Below the pieces are notes generated by a model, which saw nothing but the letters and a program-made list of their open reading frames with translations, had not been told where the DNA came from and searched no databases. From Sipunculus nudus (taxonomy: Eukaryota > Annelida > Sipuncula > Golfingiida > Sipunculidae), in the NCBI GenBank assembly GCA_026874595.1, contig CM049306.1, forward strand, positions 95,039,642 through 95,103,641: 64,000 bases of DNA, written 5' to 3'. The position numbers and the translations under genes are program-made. Each line of letters begins with the position of its first letter. Position 1 is the first letter of the stretch. Shown here in pieces: positions 23,347 to 36,982 of this stretch.

Positions 23347-24114
23347 TAGAGGTGCAGACCAGACCACTTGGACCAATACAGACCACAATTTTGGGCTAGA
23401 CCGGACCTCTCACATAAAATACCAGACCACTTTTCCCTGGACCAGAACACTCTGCCTGCATTAATTCTAAGGTTTATGGTAAATTGATACGCATCACAGA
23501 TACACATAATAATACAAGTTATAATAAATGTCCAAAACACAAGCAACCAACAAAAGGTAAATCAACCTGCTTCCAAATGCTGACATCTGTTTCAGCCCGC
23601 ACTGGCCCTGCAGTTTTCTTTACTTACAATCCTTTTCTGATCAGATGAGGAATAATAGATGGTTGAATAATGGGTTTCAAATTTATATATGATAGCATAT
23701 TATTTACCTTGTGTATAAAGATATGCATAATATCACAAGTGTTAATGACACTAAGTTCAATCATTTAAATTATAAATCAAACTCATGTCTTGCGATTCAC
23801 ACTGTTGGTTATTACAAGTTAACATTATAAATATCTGGCACCATCTGCTGTGTGTTTATTGGTTGTTTAATATTTTTGAAAAATAAATGAAAAATTATGT
23901 AGAGTGAAAGAGCATTTACAAACAAGCATACAATTTAAATAATCATAGAAATAAAAATAATAATAATAATTTTTTTATTGTTTTCTATAAATGGACCAGA
24001 CTGCTTGGACCAGTCCACCTACTGGACCTGACCACCAACAGCTTGACCAGACCAGGACAGAACCGCTACCATATAGCACCAGACCACCAGGGGGTGGACT
24101 GGTCTGGACCTTTA
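23347..24114. mobile_element. hAT-type MITE with 8-bp target-site duplication
   Basis: The ends are TAGAGGTGCAGACCAGACCA and, as reverse complement of the right end, TAAAGGTCCAGACCAGTCCA. The element is bracketed by a perfect 8-bp direct repeat ATGGACAT at 23339-23346 and 24115-24122. Subterminal regions are full of GACCAG/CTGGTC-type words ('CCAGACCAC', 'TTGGACCAG'). An 8-bp duplication and TAG-G ends are the classical signature of hAT transposons. The 768-bp interior is AT-rich and encodes no transposase, so it would need an autonomous relative to move. Confidence 0.82.
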
Positions 24115-27100
24115 ATGGACATATTACATTTTGTCATGTTGCATTTATTAATTTAGGCTCTTTTTGTCAAAAAATACCTGTGTGCAATAACCCCCAGTAA
24201 TGTCTTTGTACTGTATTAAAAGAATCTGTTACAAAAACTACATATAAATGGCATACCCCTTTTCCAAGTAAAATATTTAAAATGAAGAGGGCAAAAGTTT
24301 TGATCTTTTTTCAAACAGCATGCCCAAAATGATTGGTTCCTGTTTGTAACCATCATGACAGGAATATTCATATAATATGAGGGTATGTTTTCTCCCAAGT
24401 TCATTAAGCATGCCTGGACCAGTATCACCAGCCGTGCCTCATATTTCAAGGAGTGCGTTCTGGGAGGAGTAGCCTCGGATACTGTATCCTCTTTCATGTT
24501 CCAACACACAAACACAAAAATTCCTCAACAGAGCACACATAAACAGTTTGTGTCACTTTTTATACGGAAAGCAACTAAAAGAGCATAAAAATGGCTGGTC
24601 ATAAACACTTTTGATCATAAGAAAGATAATAGTATGTTAAAGTATGTGTCAGTGTTGACAATGTGACCGACTGAGTGACAGCTGTTAATAGCCTGGGGAT
24701 GACCCCCTACAGAGTAGGATCACCTTGCATCAACAACTATAAACCCAAAAGTGAAAACAACAGAGAGAATTTGACTTTTTATTTCTTTTAATGCCAGGAT
24801 ACCCAGTCTGATCTAACCGACTTAATGGCTTCCAATACAGGCTCGTGTGCTCAAAACACAACCATTGCATGCTACTGTATCAGTGATCAAGTCACTTGCA
24901 CCTGCCTTATCTTGATAATTTAGGTCAAGAGTCTTCACAAGGAAACAGACGTCAAATTTGAATGCTGAAATAGTCGGTAGGACAATGTACTAATAGCCGG
25001 TTATAACACACACTAGCTTTACAGTAATGTACATTACACAAACCCCTGGGAGTCAGTAACATTAGGTAAATAGCCTGTGATCGTCAACGCGTTACGATCA
25101 TTTTGGGAATTCCATGGTACTCCTGTGTAAACGCCACTTCATAAATCACCAGGATTTTTTCTAACTTAGCGAGTTCATGAACTAATGCTACCAGTTTACA
25201 CGATTTATGATTCCCCATACCTAAAGACTATGTTACTCCCTGATAACACAGGTATCAGATTACTTGGGCGTACACAAACTTATATACATGTTAATATCTT
25301 AAGTGAAGCATATAATGACAGGACCTGGGGGTAGAGGCTCAAATAAAAGGCTGAATAAGCAATCACAAGGACATAAACTTTCCCTAAAGTGACACAAATT
25401 TGTTAAAATACACATCTAAGAGAATCAGTTTTTCTGCAGGCAATTTATCTTTAGTTTCAGGAAGGAAGATGTATGTAAAACTGGGTACTACCTGGTCATT
25501 CAGAGACAGTTTCATGAAATGAATATTCATACAACATGAACATGGATATATCTACAAAGAACCAGTGGTATATATGTGGAACATTTACAAGATTTCATTC
25601 ATGACTCATCATGTATGGTATAGGAAGGAGTCTAGAATTCACAGATGGTCCCTGGAACCAAATTCCTACACCCATAATACATTATTTATTTTTTCTACAA
25701 CCAGCAAAGGACCTGCAATTAGCATTATTTCAGGAACAAATTTAAAAACATGAAACAGGTTTGAATTAATTTGTCGAACTTTAATGAAGCATTTAATTTA
25801 GCAGTTTTTAAATGATTAGACCTAATTTGTATGGCCGGTTAGGACCTTGTACCTTTTGACAAAGGTAAATTATCAGTCAGCATAAAAAGAGGCAAAAGGA
25901 GAAGGGCAAGAAAAAAATTATAATTTTCAGGAACAGAAGTACAGAGATCAAATAAGCATGCCTGGAGTGACAGTTGATGTGACAACAAAACAGACAAGGA
26001 AAGACTGAGGAAATTCATACATGATAGTCTATTTCATGTTCAGCTGAAGTATGTCTGCTGATATCAAAATAAAAAATGATCTTGGTTTCCATTTATGTAA
26101 AGGGCTGCATGGGTCAAACAATGGGTGCAATATGAGTGGAGAGTGGAATATGTCATCCATATTGGCACAGCCATAATGTTCTCTGCTTGTCAGCCTCTTC
26201 ACAGCACTGGCAGAAGGCTAGGAGATCGGCTCCATTTCTTAGGAATGAGGGTCTCAGTGGCTGGCTTTCATCGATACTGCCAGCAGGCTATCATTATGCT
26301 GATCAGCATGTCACGCAGTCTGTCTGAAGCTATCCCACCACAGAGCCTTATGATATGGGGACAGTGGTGTCTTATCACTCTTCATCTTGCAGACTAAAGC
26401 TCCACTCATCATTGCACTTCACTCTTATACATTTATCACATAGCAGGTAAGAGGGTTAAATATCACGCAGAGATGCAAGGACTATCAGCAGCAAAGAGAT
26501 GGAAAAGAAACTATGATATAAATGGAATACTCCAAAATGATGACAAAAATATTATAATTATAAAAACCTGCTCCTTTACACATCCTCTTACAAATCACTC
26601 AGACAAGTAGTACCACTGAAATCACAAGAATATTTATTTCTTTACAAGGCATTTTTTTTTAAAACGTCTTTCCAACAAAAATGCTTTGAACATTTTTAGT
26701 GTTACAAAGAAAAACTTTATCCAGTCAAATGGTGACAAAATTAACAAAATCTTGTATGTTGAAAATATGCATGCAGCAAATTAGCAGAATTATTTTTTCT
26801 TTTTATTAAACTGGGATATCTAATTAGGGAATTTCTTGCAGCGATTAGTCCAGATTTACTGTGAAAATTTATCACAAATTCATAAATTTAAATTCATATT
26901 CTTTAAAATTCTTTATTTAAAATCCAAATTTTTTTCTCCCATAACCTTTTCCTGAGATTTATTCCAAGGTTAATTCTGTTTCTTTCTGCTGACACTTACA
27001 TAATCACCATCCCACCCCACTTTTGGACCCAGAGGGGGCTCAGGGGGGCTCAAAATACTTGCAATAGGCTACTGTCACTTAAGATACACTAACATCAGCC

Positions 27101-30100
27101 TCAAGTCCAGGTGTAAGCATGTCCAGTGCTAAAAACCCGCAGTTTGCTGGCCCCACATCAGCCACACAGTAGCTGAGCCCCCAGTATCAATCACACCACT
27201 TGTTGTGTCTGTTTTCACAACTGTTTATTAAAATTATTTGAAGTCAAAAGTGCTTCAATTTTCCTTCAGCTTACACTTAAATTTAAAAAATTTTCCACAC
27301 TGTGAGTGGGACACCTCAGGCCTGGGCACCCTCACACTCACTTCGCTCGCATGTGCACCCCCCACTTTATAAGATGTTCCTCAGCCTATGTATTAACTGA
27401 CCCCCACATAACATACAGACTTCACAGTAAATTTTACAACCAGGGGGTGTATACTTGCTTTCTGGTTTAGCAAAACCTAGTTATTCAGCTACATGTAAAT
27501 AAAGTAAACATCCCTGTCTGTATCAAGACACCTGCTTTAATCCAGAGACTCAACATTTACAATGGTTTACAGAGACCGACATACTCAGATCAATGTATTC
27601 ATAAGCCCCATACAGCTGGTATTTACTCAACCATGGCTCGGGGAATCGTGAGGTACCCACTTAACGAAAACAGGAAAATAGTGCCACCTAAAGCTGAATA
27701 ATGGAAACAGGTTCAACACTGTCCAGATTGCACTCTCTGGAGATGTAATCTAACTTGAGGGAATATGATCCAGTAACTATATAAACACTGACGAAAATGT
27801 GACTGGTTCTGGGGTGGACCATGATCACGAATACTGGATATATGGCAAATATACCCCGGTTGGCCTGGGGATGTTAACAATACCCCTCAGTGAACACACT
27901 GAGGGTTCAGAATAACTTGGGTCTGTGTTTGATTAACAGAGCTAGCTGTGGCTGGAGAGAACAATATTACCAGCACTTCAGCTGTTACAGAAACACCACT
28001 TGAATCTTTCACTGCTGCAGTTTCCCCAGACAGTAACCCAACTGAGCAGCAGAATTGCTTAATAGCATCTGTATCAGGCAAGTCCTTCAGTGACTCTCAT
28101 TGTAACGATGGTCTTTACTTCACCTGTCAGTGATAACCACAACTCTGGATTAGACACTTGTGAAAATTTTACCAATAAAGCTAAAACAGAAGTGATTGAT
28201 CCCTGGGTATAACCATTAAAATCTGACGAGTTCTCAAGCAGCCAGTCTCACAACACACCTGGCTTATCAGCGTTTAGTCATCCACAGCTCCTCTACCTGG
28301 ACGGAATCGTTAACACTCAGGTGTGCCAATCAACTCAGGTATCACAGGCTCAGCGACCTGAACAAAGAACTACCTACTGGCACTGTAGGGCTAACAATTA
28401 AGTTCCGTTTTGTCGCTTTGATTTTTTTTTATCAGTTGCTTTGTGGGTAGTGGGATATCTGAATGATCAAAAACCGCGGTAACTGAACATATCATTTGTC
28501 ATATATTAATAATACCAAACTGACAGAGTAATTTGATGCAAGCACAAGAAATTAACAAAGCTGACTTTTAATGGAAATAAAATTATAATGCTGCAGGATG
28601 TGCACGCAACATTGTTCAGGACAACAAAAACTTATACTGGTAAGCATGCAACAATGTCCCATGGACATAAATCTGAATTATAAAGCATGCTAGAAATGGC
28701 CTGAAATTAATTAATACTTTGCTTGTGTTCCCCTGCACAATTTACAGATATTTAATCTCCATAGAACTGACTCTAAACAATGTGTTCACTTTTGAGAATT
28801 TATGCACCGAGCATAGTCCATTGTCCAAAGTCTGCATTTCAAATAAGTTATTGTTGCCTACCATGTTTATTTTTAAAGTTGTATTTTTTGGACTCATTTA
28901 TATTACAAAATTTAAATATCCCTACTTTATTAAAAAATAAAAATATAAAGTTTTGTTGTAAAAGTTAAATATCTTGCAAAACCAGCAAGTTACCCACCAC
29001 CACCCCCCTTTTGAGCACCAACAACCTGTTTTTAGGGTTTCAAGCTAATTTTTGTGACCTGGACCCCTCCATTCCAGACCAGATGACCTGTTTTGAGGTT
29101 TTCTTTTGGTCTCCCTGGGTTGGACTCTCTCCTTTCCAAAATCCTGAATCCTCCCCTGCAGTATAACAAATCTATGTGGCAGGGTGCAAATTTAAAACTG
29201 CTAGGAGTAAGATATTTATGTGTACAATTAGAACTATAGTAAACTTGCTGACTGGAAGGTCACCAATGGGAAAACATATGAAGACTTGACATTAATGGCA
29301 GGAAATGATCAAAAAAACACACAAAACGATATTTGTATTACAAAGGTGCTTTAGTTGAAATTCCAACAGTTTGTTTAGTTTAATTTCCTACACATAACTT
29401 TGCTGGTATCAAATGTTCTTATTTCGCCACCCAAAAGAATGTTAAATACAGAATTCAGCTGGCATCTCTGATGTGCTAACAACTAATCAAAATATGCATG
29501 CGGCTGAATAATTCAGAAATCTAATCCCTGGCCCAGCTGAGCGGATGTGAATTCATGTGTATAATTAGGATGGCTGAAAACCTATTGCCCCTTGATCTTG
29601 CTATTTCATGAATATTCATAAATGTTCCAAATACTCTGCATCTTGACCAGAAAAAAAGTAGGTTTAACCTTTCAAGTACTATTCAGTCAGTTGTCACCAT
29701 TCATAAATTCTGATAGTCAACAAATCAACCTACAGCTCTGTGCACATGGTCATTGAAGTTTGTGTGGTACAACCACTTACTGGGCTTAATTGCTTGGACT
29801 TTTAACCTGTTACTTATATTTACTTAGGTACAAAGGGGTCAAGACAAAGCCAGGTCAACACTGATGGTAATGAGAGCAATCAGACTTGGCGGTTTCATTC
29901 AAACGTGTAACTGCCCAGAGGCCATGAATAAGGAAACGGTCACCCAGCTAAGCTTTTAAACTGTTTTAAGGCTAATGACAGATGACTAAATCAAAGAGCT
30001 TGCATTTTACAGCAATTGCTCAGAATTTCTAGATCAACAAGATGAAAGGTGAAGAAATGTCAGTTACACATGGTTTCTTACAAACTAAGCTTTACCAAGA

Positions 30101-30119
30101 CACCATTTATGTTTATGTG

Positions 30120-30747
30120 TAGGGGAACAAAGAAAATCTGGGAGGATCTTATATCTTCCTGGAAAGAATGACAATTTCCATTCTTCCTGGCTAAATGAGA
30201 ACCCTATAAAAATGAGAATTCTTCTTGGGCCAACTGAGAATACAAGTCTCTCCTGGGAGGACTGAGAATTCTCATGATTCCTATATAGGAAAGACTGTAA
30301 TTTTTAAATTCAAACCTGGGAAAAATGAGAATTTTTATTTGTCTACAGAAAAACAGGAAATATTTCATGTAAACTTTTAACTTTCAACTTAAATTTATCA
30401 TTTTAAAATATTTTTAGTACCATCATTAAATAGCTGTAAACAGTGTAATAGCTTCTTGACACAAACTTGCAACAGAATAAAAAAATACATTTAATTTAAA
30501 AATCTCTGGTATGGTTATATTAATGTTACAAACTGTGTTAGATATGATTAGCTGGGTTTCTTATAAGGTCTATAAAAAGATAATTCCTGAGCTGTTTCCC
30601 TTGGAAAACCAGAATTTTCAACAGTCCTGTAAAAAGTGAGAATCAAAAGAGATTTGTGTTGTATGAAATGCATATTCCTGGGAAGAATGAGAATCTTATT
30701 TTTCCTAAGAAAATTCTGCATTTTCCCAGATTCTGATTCTTCCCCTG
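30120..30747. mobile_element. palindrome-rich TIR element, copy 2 (older, shorter)
   Basis: The left end 'AGGGGAACAAAGAAAATCTG' pairs with the right end 'CAGATTCTGATTCTTCCCCT', as in the element at 18446-19493. Inside are degenerate versions of the same short palindromic words ('AATGAGAATTCTTCTTGGGC', 'GAGAATTCTCAT'). It is more diverged and about 420 bp shorter than copy 1. No clear target duplication was found and no coding frame is present. Confidence 0.6.
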
Positions 30748-32579
30748 ACCTATATACACCGACTGTACACCTGTATATAGATAAACATCTGACACCTGTA
30801 AACTACTAACAATCAATGGCATCCAGTCCCTCCTTCATCAGCTGACATCTTGAGATCTGTGTGATACATTCCAGTGATGTTTAATTTTGGACAGCACAAT
30901 ATGTCTATAATGAGCTTTATTATGGTTGTAAAGGTACTGACTCTGACAACAAAAGGTGACAATATAGGTGTGTTAAGGGCATTTATTTCACCCTGAGGCC
31001 ATACTGGCATCCAAACAGTAAAATTAAAACTATGATTAACAACCTGGCACTGAACTAAAATTCAGTGTGCATACCATGAAAATAAATGCTCAAATCAGAC
31101 ATTTTGGGACAAAACTACATAAGGCTACAAAATAGGCAGACAGTCATCAAATGCTGGAACACCAAACCATTCATCCATGCTCTTATTTAATACTTGCAGA
31201 GCTCAATGCATACATTCATTTTATTTTTTCCTACCTTCAAAACAAGCCATGTATACCTACCCTCAACATGAGCTATCATTAAGGCTAGATATTTATGGCA
31301 TTTTTATAGATCCACTGTCTGTGGAATACCTCACAATACATTCCTTAATAGCTGTCATAAAGACACATTATTGAGGAGTGGAAATAAAGCCTGGACAGGC
31401 CATTAAATGATGCTACAACAAAGGTTTACTTCAAAGTTACCTGGTATACCTGGGGCACATTATATGGTCTTTGATGTATTATTGCATAACTTAAACTGTG
31501 AAAGGCATGTCACAGACCACCTGTAGAGGAGGATGGTGCAACAGGCATTACTAATTAAACCTGCACTTGCTGGTTTGTATTTTTATATATAATTCCCGGT
31601 TAACATCCTGATTGCAGGGAATTAATTAGTAAAGTTACCTTTAATTAACACAAAACTGACAAATGTATCCTCAGGATAGGAAATCCACAGATGGCCTTTA
31701 ATAAAAGCATTGTACAGGTATCTAAGATGTTCTCATCATACCAGAGATGGATACCCAGTCAAACTACGGCTCCTCAAGAACATACAAAGCCAATTTACAT
31801 ATGTATGTACAAAGCCTTTATTCTACATAGATCATTTGCATATTTTGCTTAATTATTAAAATTTAAAATATATTTATCCTTAAGAAGATCCTAACCTGTA
31901 ACTAAGATACATGAATTCATTAAGATTTTTTTAAAACTCTTATTATATTTATGTCATTAGGCAGAATTCTGACCAATAAACAATATGGTCTGCAGGTTTA
32001 TGAAATACAATGATAAAAAAATGCCAAGAATTGATCTTGTCTGTGGTTATAACTGATATAGACACAGCTAAGCAATTTGAAATCAAATTCTATGGAGACC
32101 TCAGTTTTGATACACCTATTATTCAGAGGATGAGTAGTAATTGCCTACATGAACCTCTCCTGTGACTCATAACCCACCAGTCCTCAGCCAAAATCACACA
32201 AACGTCTCGCACAACTGACACGCCAGTATTGATGACCTTATGAGGCGCCGGGACTCCACAATCCCACAAGTTTAATCAGCCAGTGTTTGTAATGAAATGA
32301 AATGGCTTCCTTACTAGAAAAAAGTAACGTGCTCAGCCATTAAATCGCATAATGATTGTAATGTATGGTAAGGAAATGCACAATTTGAATATGTTAACCA
32401 AATGCATTTTAAAGCTTTCGTAGAATATGTACCTTTTATGACCTGTTGACAAATAAATAAATATATATATTTATATATATTTAAATATAAATATATCATA
32501 TCTGAATTGATTTTGTTTGGATATTTTCTTCTTTTTTTTCTATTTCAAATAATTAAAAACAATGTTCATTAAATCTTAC

Positions 32580-35500
32580 CTGACACGGCCACCTGGAGAG
32601 TTGCATTGGTCATCACATTAGAATCCAATCCGGTATCCAGTCTCACATATCCATTAGTACTATCTAGGTGTAGGTACTGGGCCTGATTACCAGATACTAT
32701 ACTGTACGTCAGCACATCGTTAATATCTGGGTCTGATGCTGGAATCTGACCTATATTTCCAGTTGGGAAATGGCGCTCAAAGTTATTGAATACAATCACA
32801 AAATCATTCAGCTCAGGTAAGTTATCATTAACATCCTTCACTTTAATAATCACAGTTGTTCCATCGATCAGATGTTTTGAACGTGCATTAACCAAGATTG
32901 TGTATTCCTGCTTGTCACCCTCAAAATCCAGCTCTATCAGATTTGTTAATTTTGCAGGTTTTCCTTCTACAAATGTCAGTTGGAATGAATCAGCATCTGG
33001 ACCGCCATATATACTGTACTCAACCAGAGCATTAACACCTTCATCACGATCGTTGGCTGAAATGATCCCAACAACAGATCCTATAGGGCTGTTCTCATCA
33101 ATATGAAGTATGATTGGATTTGATTCAAATTTTGGTCTTTCATCATTAATATCTTTAATGTTAATAACAACATCCACTGAAGTTGACAGTGATGGTGTTC
33201 CAAAATCATGTGCACTTACTGCCAGCTCATACCTAGCTACAGTCTCACGATCAAGTGTCTTATCAACGCGAATGATTCCTGCGACTTTATCAATGCTGAA
33301 CTGACCTCCTCCATCCTTACCATCCACAAAGCTAAACCAGATTCTCCCGTTCTTCTCACTGTCCTTATCAGTAGCAGACACAGCCAGTACAGACGTTCCT
33401 GTTATCGCATCTTCAAAGACCTCACCTTCGTAGGAATCTTTTAGAAATGCTGGCGGGTTGTCGTTAACGTCTAAAACTGAGAACTCTATATCAGTGTAGT
33501 CAGCTTTACTTGGCCGGCCATGGTCAGTTGCCTGGAGGCCAAGTGTATGCACCCCCTGGGTCTCACGGTCAAGTTCTTTTTTCAGAGAGATAACACCTGT
33601 AACAGCATTGATCTGGAACAGATTGTTATCATCGATGGTGTATGTTATTCTTGCATTTTCTCCGATATCACCATCCACTGCTTTTACTGTAAATATACTT
33701 GACCCCACTGGAGTATTTTCAGGCAACCTGTGAGAATAAGGGGCGTTTTGAAAGGAAGGACTGTATGTGTTAGCATCTGTGACATTGACAAGAACTGTGG
33801 CAGTGTCAGACAGTCCACCAGAGTCTGTTGCTGTGACTGTCAGTATAAATCTGCTCTGTTCTTTATAGTTCAGTGGCCTCCCAATAGAAATAAGACCCTG
33901 GCCTGTCTGGCTGATGATGTTGAATGCCCCACGGATATTTCCAGATGTAATTGTGTATGTAATTCTTGCATATTCCAAAGCATCAGCATCTCTGGCTGTT
34001 ACCGTGGCAACTGGTGTACCTGGCGGATCCTCTTCCGAAACCACAACATCATATTCTTTAGGTCTAAATATTGGCGCGTTGTCATTGACATCTCGAACTG
34101 AAACCTCCACGGTGGTAGTAGCAGACTTTGGTGGTTCTCCTTGATCTTTTGCTTCGATGGTAAAAGTGTACCTTGGTGTTCTTTCTCGGTCAAGCTTGGC
34201 TGTCGTTACAACCTGCCCAGTGTCCCTTTCTACAGTAATTGGCATTCTGTCAGGTGCATCAATGATTTTATACTGAATGGCAGAGTTTTTACCGGAATCA
34301 GAATCGTAAGCTTGAACACGGATTATTGTGTGACCGATAGGCACGTCCTCCAACACAGACTCCTGATACAGAGGTGTGTAGAACCTTGGGGTGTGGTCAT
34401 TCACATCTAGCACGCTAATCAAAACCGTGGTGATATTACTTCTCTGAGGTGAACCCTCATCCTGTGCCCTTACAGTTAACCGGTAACTACGGTAACTTTC
34501 AAAATCTAATGGCTTTAACACCGATAACTGACCGGATGTCGAATCAATGGCAAATGTGCCCATGGAATTTCCACCTGTGATGCTGTAGCGGACCATCCCG
34601 TTTCGCCCACTGTCTGCATCTTTAGCCTTGATTTCTGCTATCACCGGGTGCCTGCTGGTGTCAAGTTCTTCAGAAACTTGAAACATGTAGGATTTTTTAC
34701 TGAACTGTGGTCTGTTATCATTCTCATCAAGTACAGTTATTCTTACAGTGGCTGTAGCACTCCGCCGACTTGTAACCGGACCTTGATCATAAGCTAGGAT
34801 CTTTAACTCGTATTTGTCCACTTTTTCACGATCGAGTCGTTCTCTTGTACTGATGCTGCCATACTGAGAATTCACTCTGAATGCCTGGTTGGGTCCCCCT
34901 GGATTCAGTAGACTGTAATATATATCAGCATTTGGTCCAATGTCCTGGTCGCTAGCACGCACAGTTAATATTGTATTTCCTATGCCAGTGCTTTCGGATA
35001 TGGATGCCGTGTAAACTGAATTCTCAAACACTGGGGTATGGTCATTAACATCATCAACCTTTATTGTGAGGTATGTCACAGCACTGCGTCTTGGTGTTCC
35101 ATGGTCAATAGCTACAATTTGAAACGAGTGGGTATCCATGCTTTCGCGGTCAAGTTTCTTCGTTGTTGTGATTTGTCCAGAGTTTGGTCCAATTGTAAAC
35201 ATATCCTGACTCCGATCATCTCGATTGGCAAATAATGAGTAAGTCAGTATCCCTGCTTGATCTTTGTCAGGATCTGTGGCGGTGATCGTATCCACGATGT
35301 AACCTGAATTTGCTTCCTCGGGGACATGTTTCACATAATGTTGAGAAGCAAACCTTGGTGTTGTGTTTGTTGTGGCACGACGTAAACGTTTTGAATGTCG
35401 GTTGGAATGGAGTGCATGAAATCTGGATTTCATAAACCCAAATATAACCACTTTCACCGGTTGATTGAATGTCCCATCCATGAAACACTGTGACTCAACT

Positions 35501-36114
35501 AACAAATCTATCACTTTGTAATCATTATAAATACATAAAGATTTTGAAGTTCTTAACACACCGGTCTGATGATCAAGTATGAAGTCTCTATTTTGCGAAG
35601 CTTTGGTATCAAACACATGTAAACAATCTGAATATGTCTTTGGAATGTATTGATGCATATCTAACAGTTTGGTGTATGCTGGTATGCAGGTATGGTACCC
35701 TGTATTAACATACACCCCAATATACTGTTCACTAATTTCAGACCAGGGATCTTTCCTGCGGAATTTGATGTAACAATTTTTTTCTTGCACATAAATTCTC
35801 ACTGGAAAATAAGTAAAGTTTGTAGAAAGCTCGTTAACTGTCCTTGCTTTGACGTGCACGGTGAAAGGATTGGGTGAAATCTTACCACACTTAAAGCTGG
35901 ACTTGAGAGTCAGCTCTCCCCGAGTGGGGTGAAGTGATATCAAATCCGAACCACCTGTTGTTGTTAGCTCTCTGTGTTCTAAGGTGTAAAGCCAGCCGGG
36001 GCCAAGACTTGCATTTAAAACTAAAGTTCCGACTGGGTCTGTGACTGCCATTCTAACATCATATGCCGTGCACAGCGTTAACAGCTGCAGCAATAATAGT
36101 AAAACGCATTCCAT
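32580..36114 (-). CDS. Celsr: CELSR/Flamingo seven-pass cadherin receptor, coding exon 1 (signal peptide and nine cadherin repeats)
   Basis: One 3535-bp exon encodes residues 1-1178. The start is an ATG at 36114 preceded by an in-frame TAA about 60 bp upstream, and it opens a clear signal peptide (MECVLLLLLQLLTLCTA). Residues 20-240 are a cysteine-containing N-terminal region ending in a furin-like KRLRR at 242-246. Nine cadherin repeats follow, with linker motifs DVNDHTP (355), DENDNRP (463), DVNDHTP (570), DVNDNAP (675), DANTYSP (780, lacking the calcium-binding ND), DVNDNPP (882), DINDERP (988) and DVNDNLP (1094). LDRE motifs are present in most repeats. Nine repeats and the downstream exons identify the CELSR family: plasma-membrane homophilic adhesion receptors of planar cell polarity. 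The exon ends in phase 1 at TCAG|GTAAGA. The five exons together give about 1487 residues, roughly half of a usual CELSR. Confidence 0.95.
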
Positions 36115-36476
36115 GATTGCGAATGCCGTATAAGGATATAAACTGACGTCTTATTCACATATTGTCACCCACTGGCAGACGATCACACCGGCACTGCGGT
36201 CTTCTTATTCACGAAACAATCATAATACAATCCTACCTCTCACAACCACGGCGTCAATATCACAAATCCTGTTACAGAAATAAATCCTCAGCTATACATG
36301 AACTGCTTTCAGACTGTGGGACAGGAGTGAGTTACCCGCCGTATTTTACTTTCTTCATGACATAGTGGTTCGTTCTCTAGAGTAACTCCACAGACATCGG
36401 ATTGTTACGGCCGCCTCGTTCTCAACACAAGTCTTCACACCAGGCTGTTCCGTTCACCTCCCAGACAGGTGGGCGC
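36115..36476 (-). promoter_or_regulatory. immediate upstream / 5' leader region of CELSR
   Basis: About 360 bp between the CELSR start codon and the LINE-associated direct repeat. An in-frame stop upstream of the ATG shows this part is not coding in the receptor frame. It has several CpGs ('GGCCGCCTCG', 'GGGCGCC') compared with the surrounding AT-rich DNA. A transcription start or upstream non-coding exon may lie here or farther right, but I cannot place it. No TATA box or initiator is convincing. Confidence 0.4.
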
Positions 36477-36922
36477 CACTGACAAGTGAGTAGCTCCGGG
36501 GAAGGGTCACGGCTACCCAGATGACACTCGTGAAGGTAACCCGGCAAAGGGGTGGAGACAGGAGCTATTAAAGAATTGTAATCAGCCAGTGGTCGTTCAT
36601 TTTTTAACTGAATGGTGAACTTATATAATCTCATTAGACTTCCATTTTGGCTTGATTGGGATGGATAATTATAATATTAAATTCAATTTATTTCTTTTCA
36701 TTCGTTATTTTATCTTTGTATTTTTTTTCCTAACTTAATAAATACACCATCAAAATACGCCTGTAATAATGTTTCGCATATACTACAATTTTCTACCATA
36801 GGACAAGTCTGCTTAATTATTTGAGAAATTTGTCTAATTTATATCAATTACTTTCATTCAACCAAATTCATGAGTATTGTGGGTATATGCGATAGGAGTA
36901 AGTAAACAACGTGTGTGTATTA

Positions 36923-36982
<60 letters not shown>

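Larger units (their letters stand above)
22991..32579 (-). other. CELSR intron 1
   Basis: A 9.6-kb phase-1 intron (donor GTAAGA at 32579-32574, acceptor AG at 22992-22991). It contains a hAT-type MITE (23347-24114) and the second palindrome-rich element (30120-30747). The remaining sequence (24.1-30.1 kb and 30.8-32.6 kb) is AT-rich with no exon, RNA gene or recognisable transposon that I can support; the short open frames there have no protein-like signature. Confidence 0.85.

Noticed and set aside
32786-35877. Many plus-strand frames across 32.8-35.9 kb
   Set aside because: Antisense shadows of the long cadherin exon; none has family motifs.
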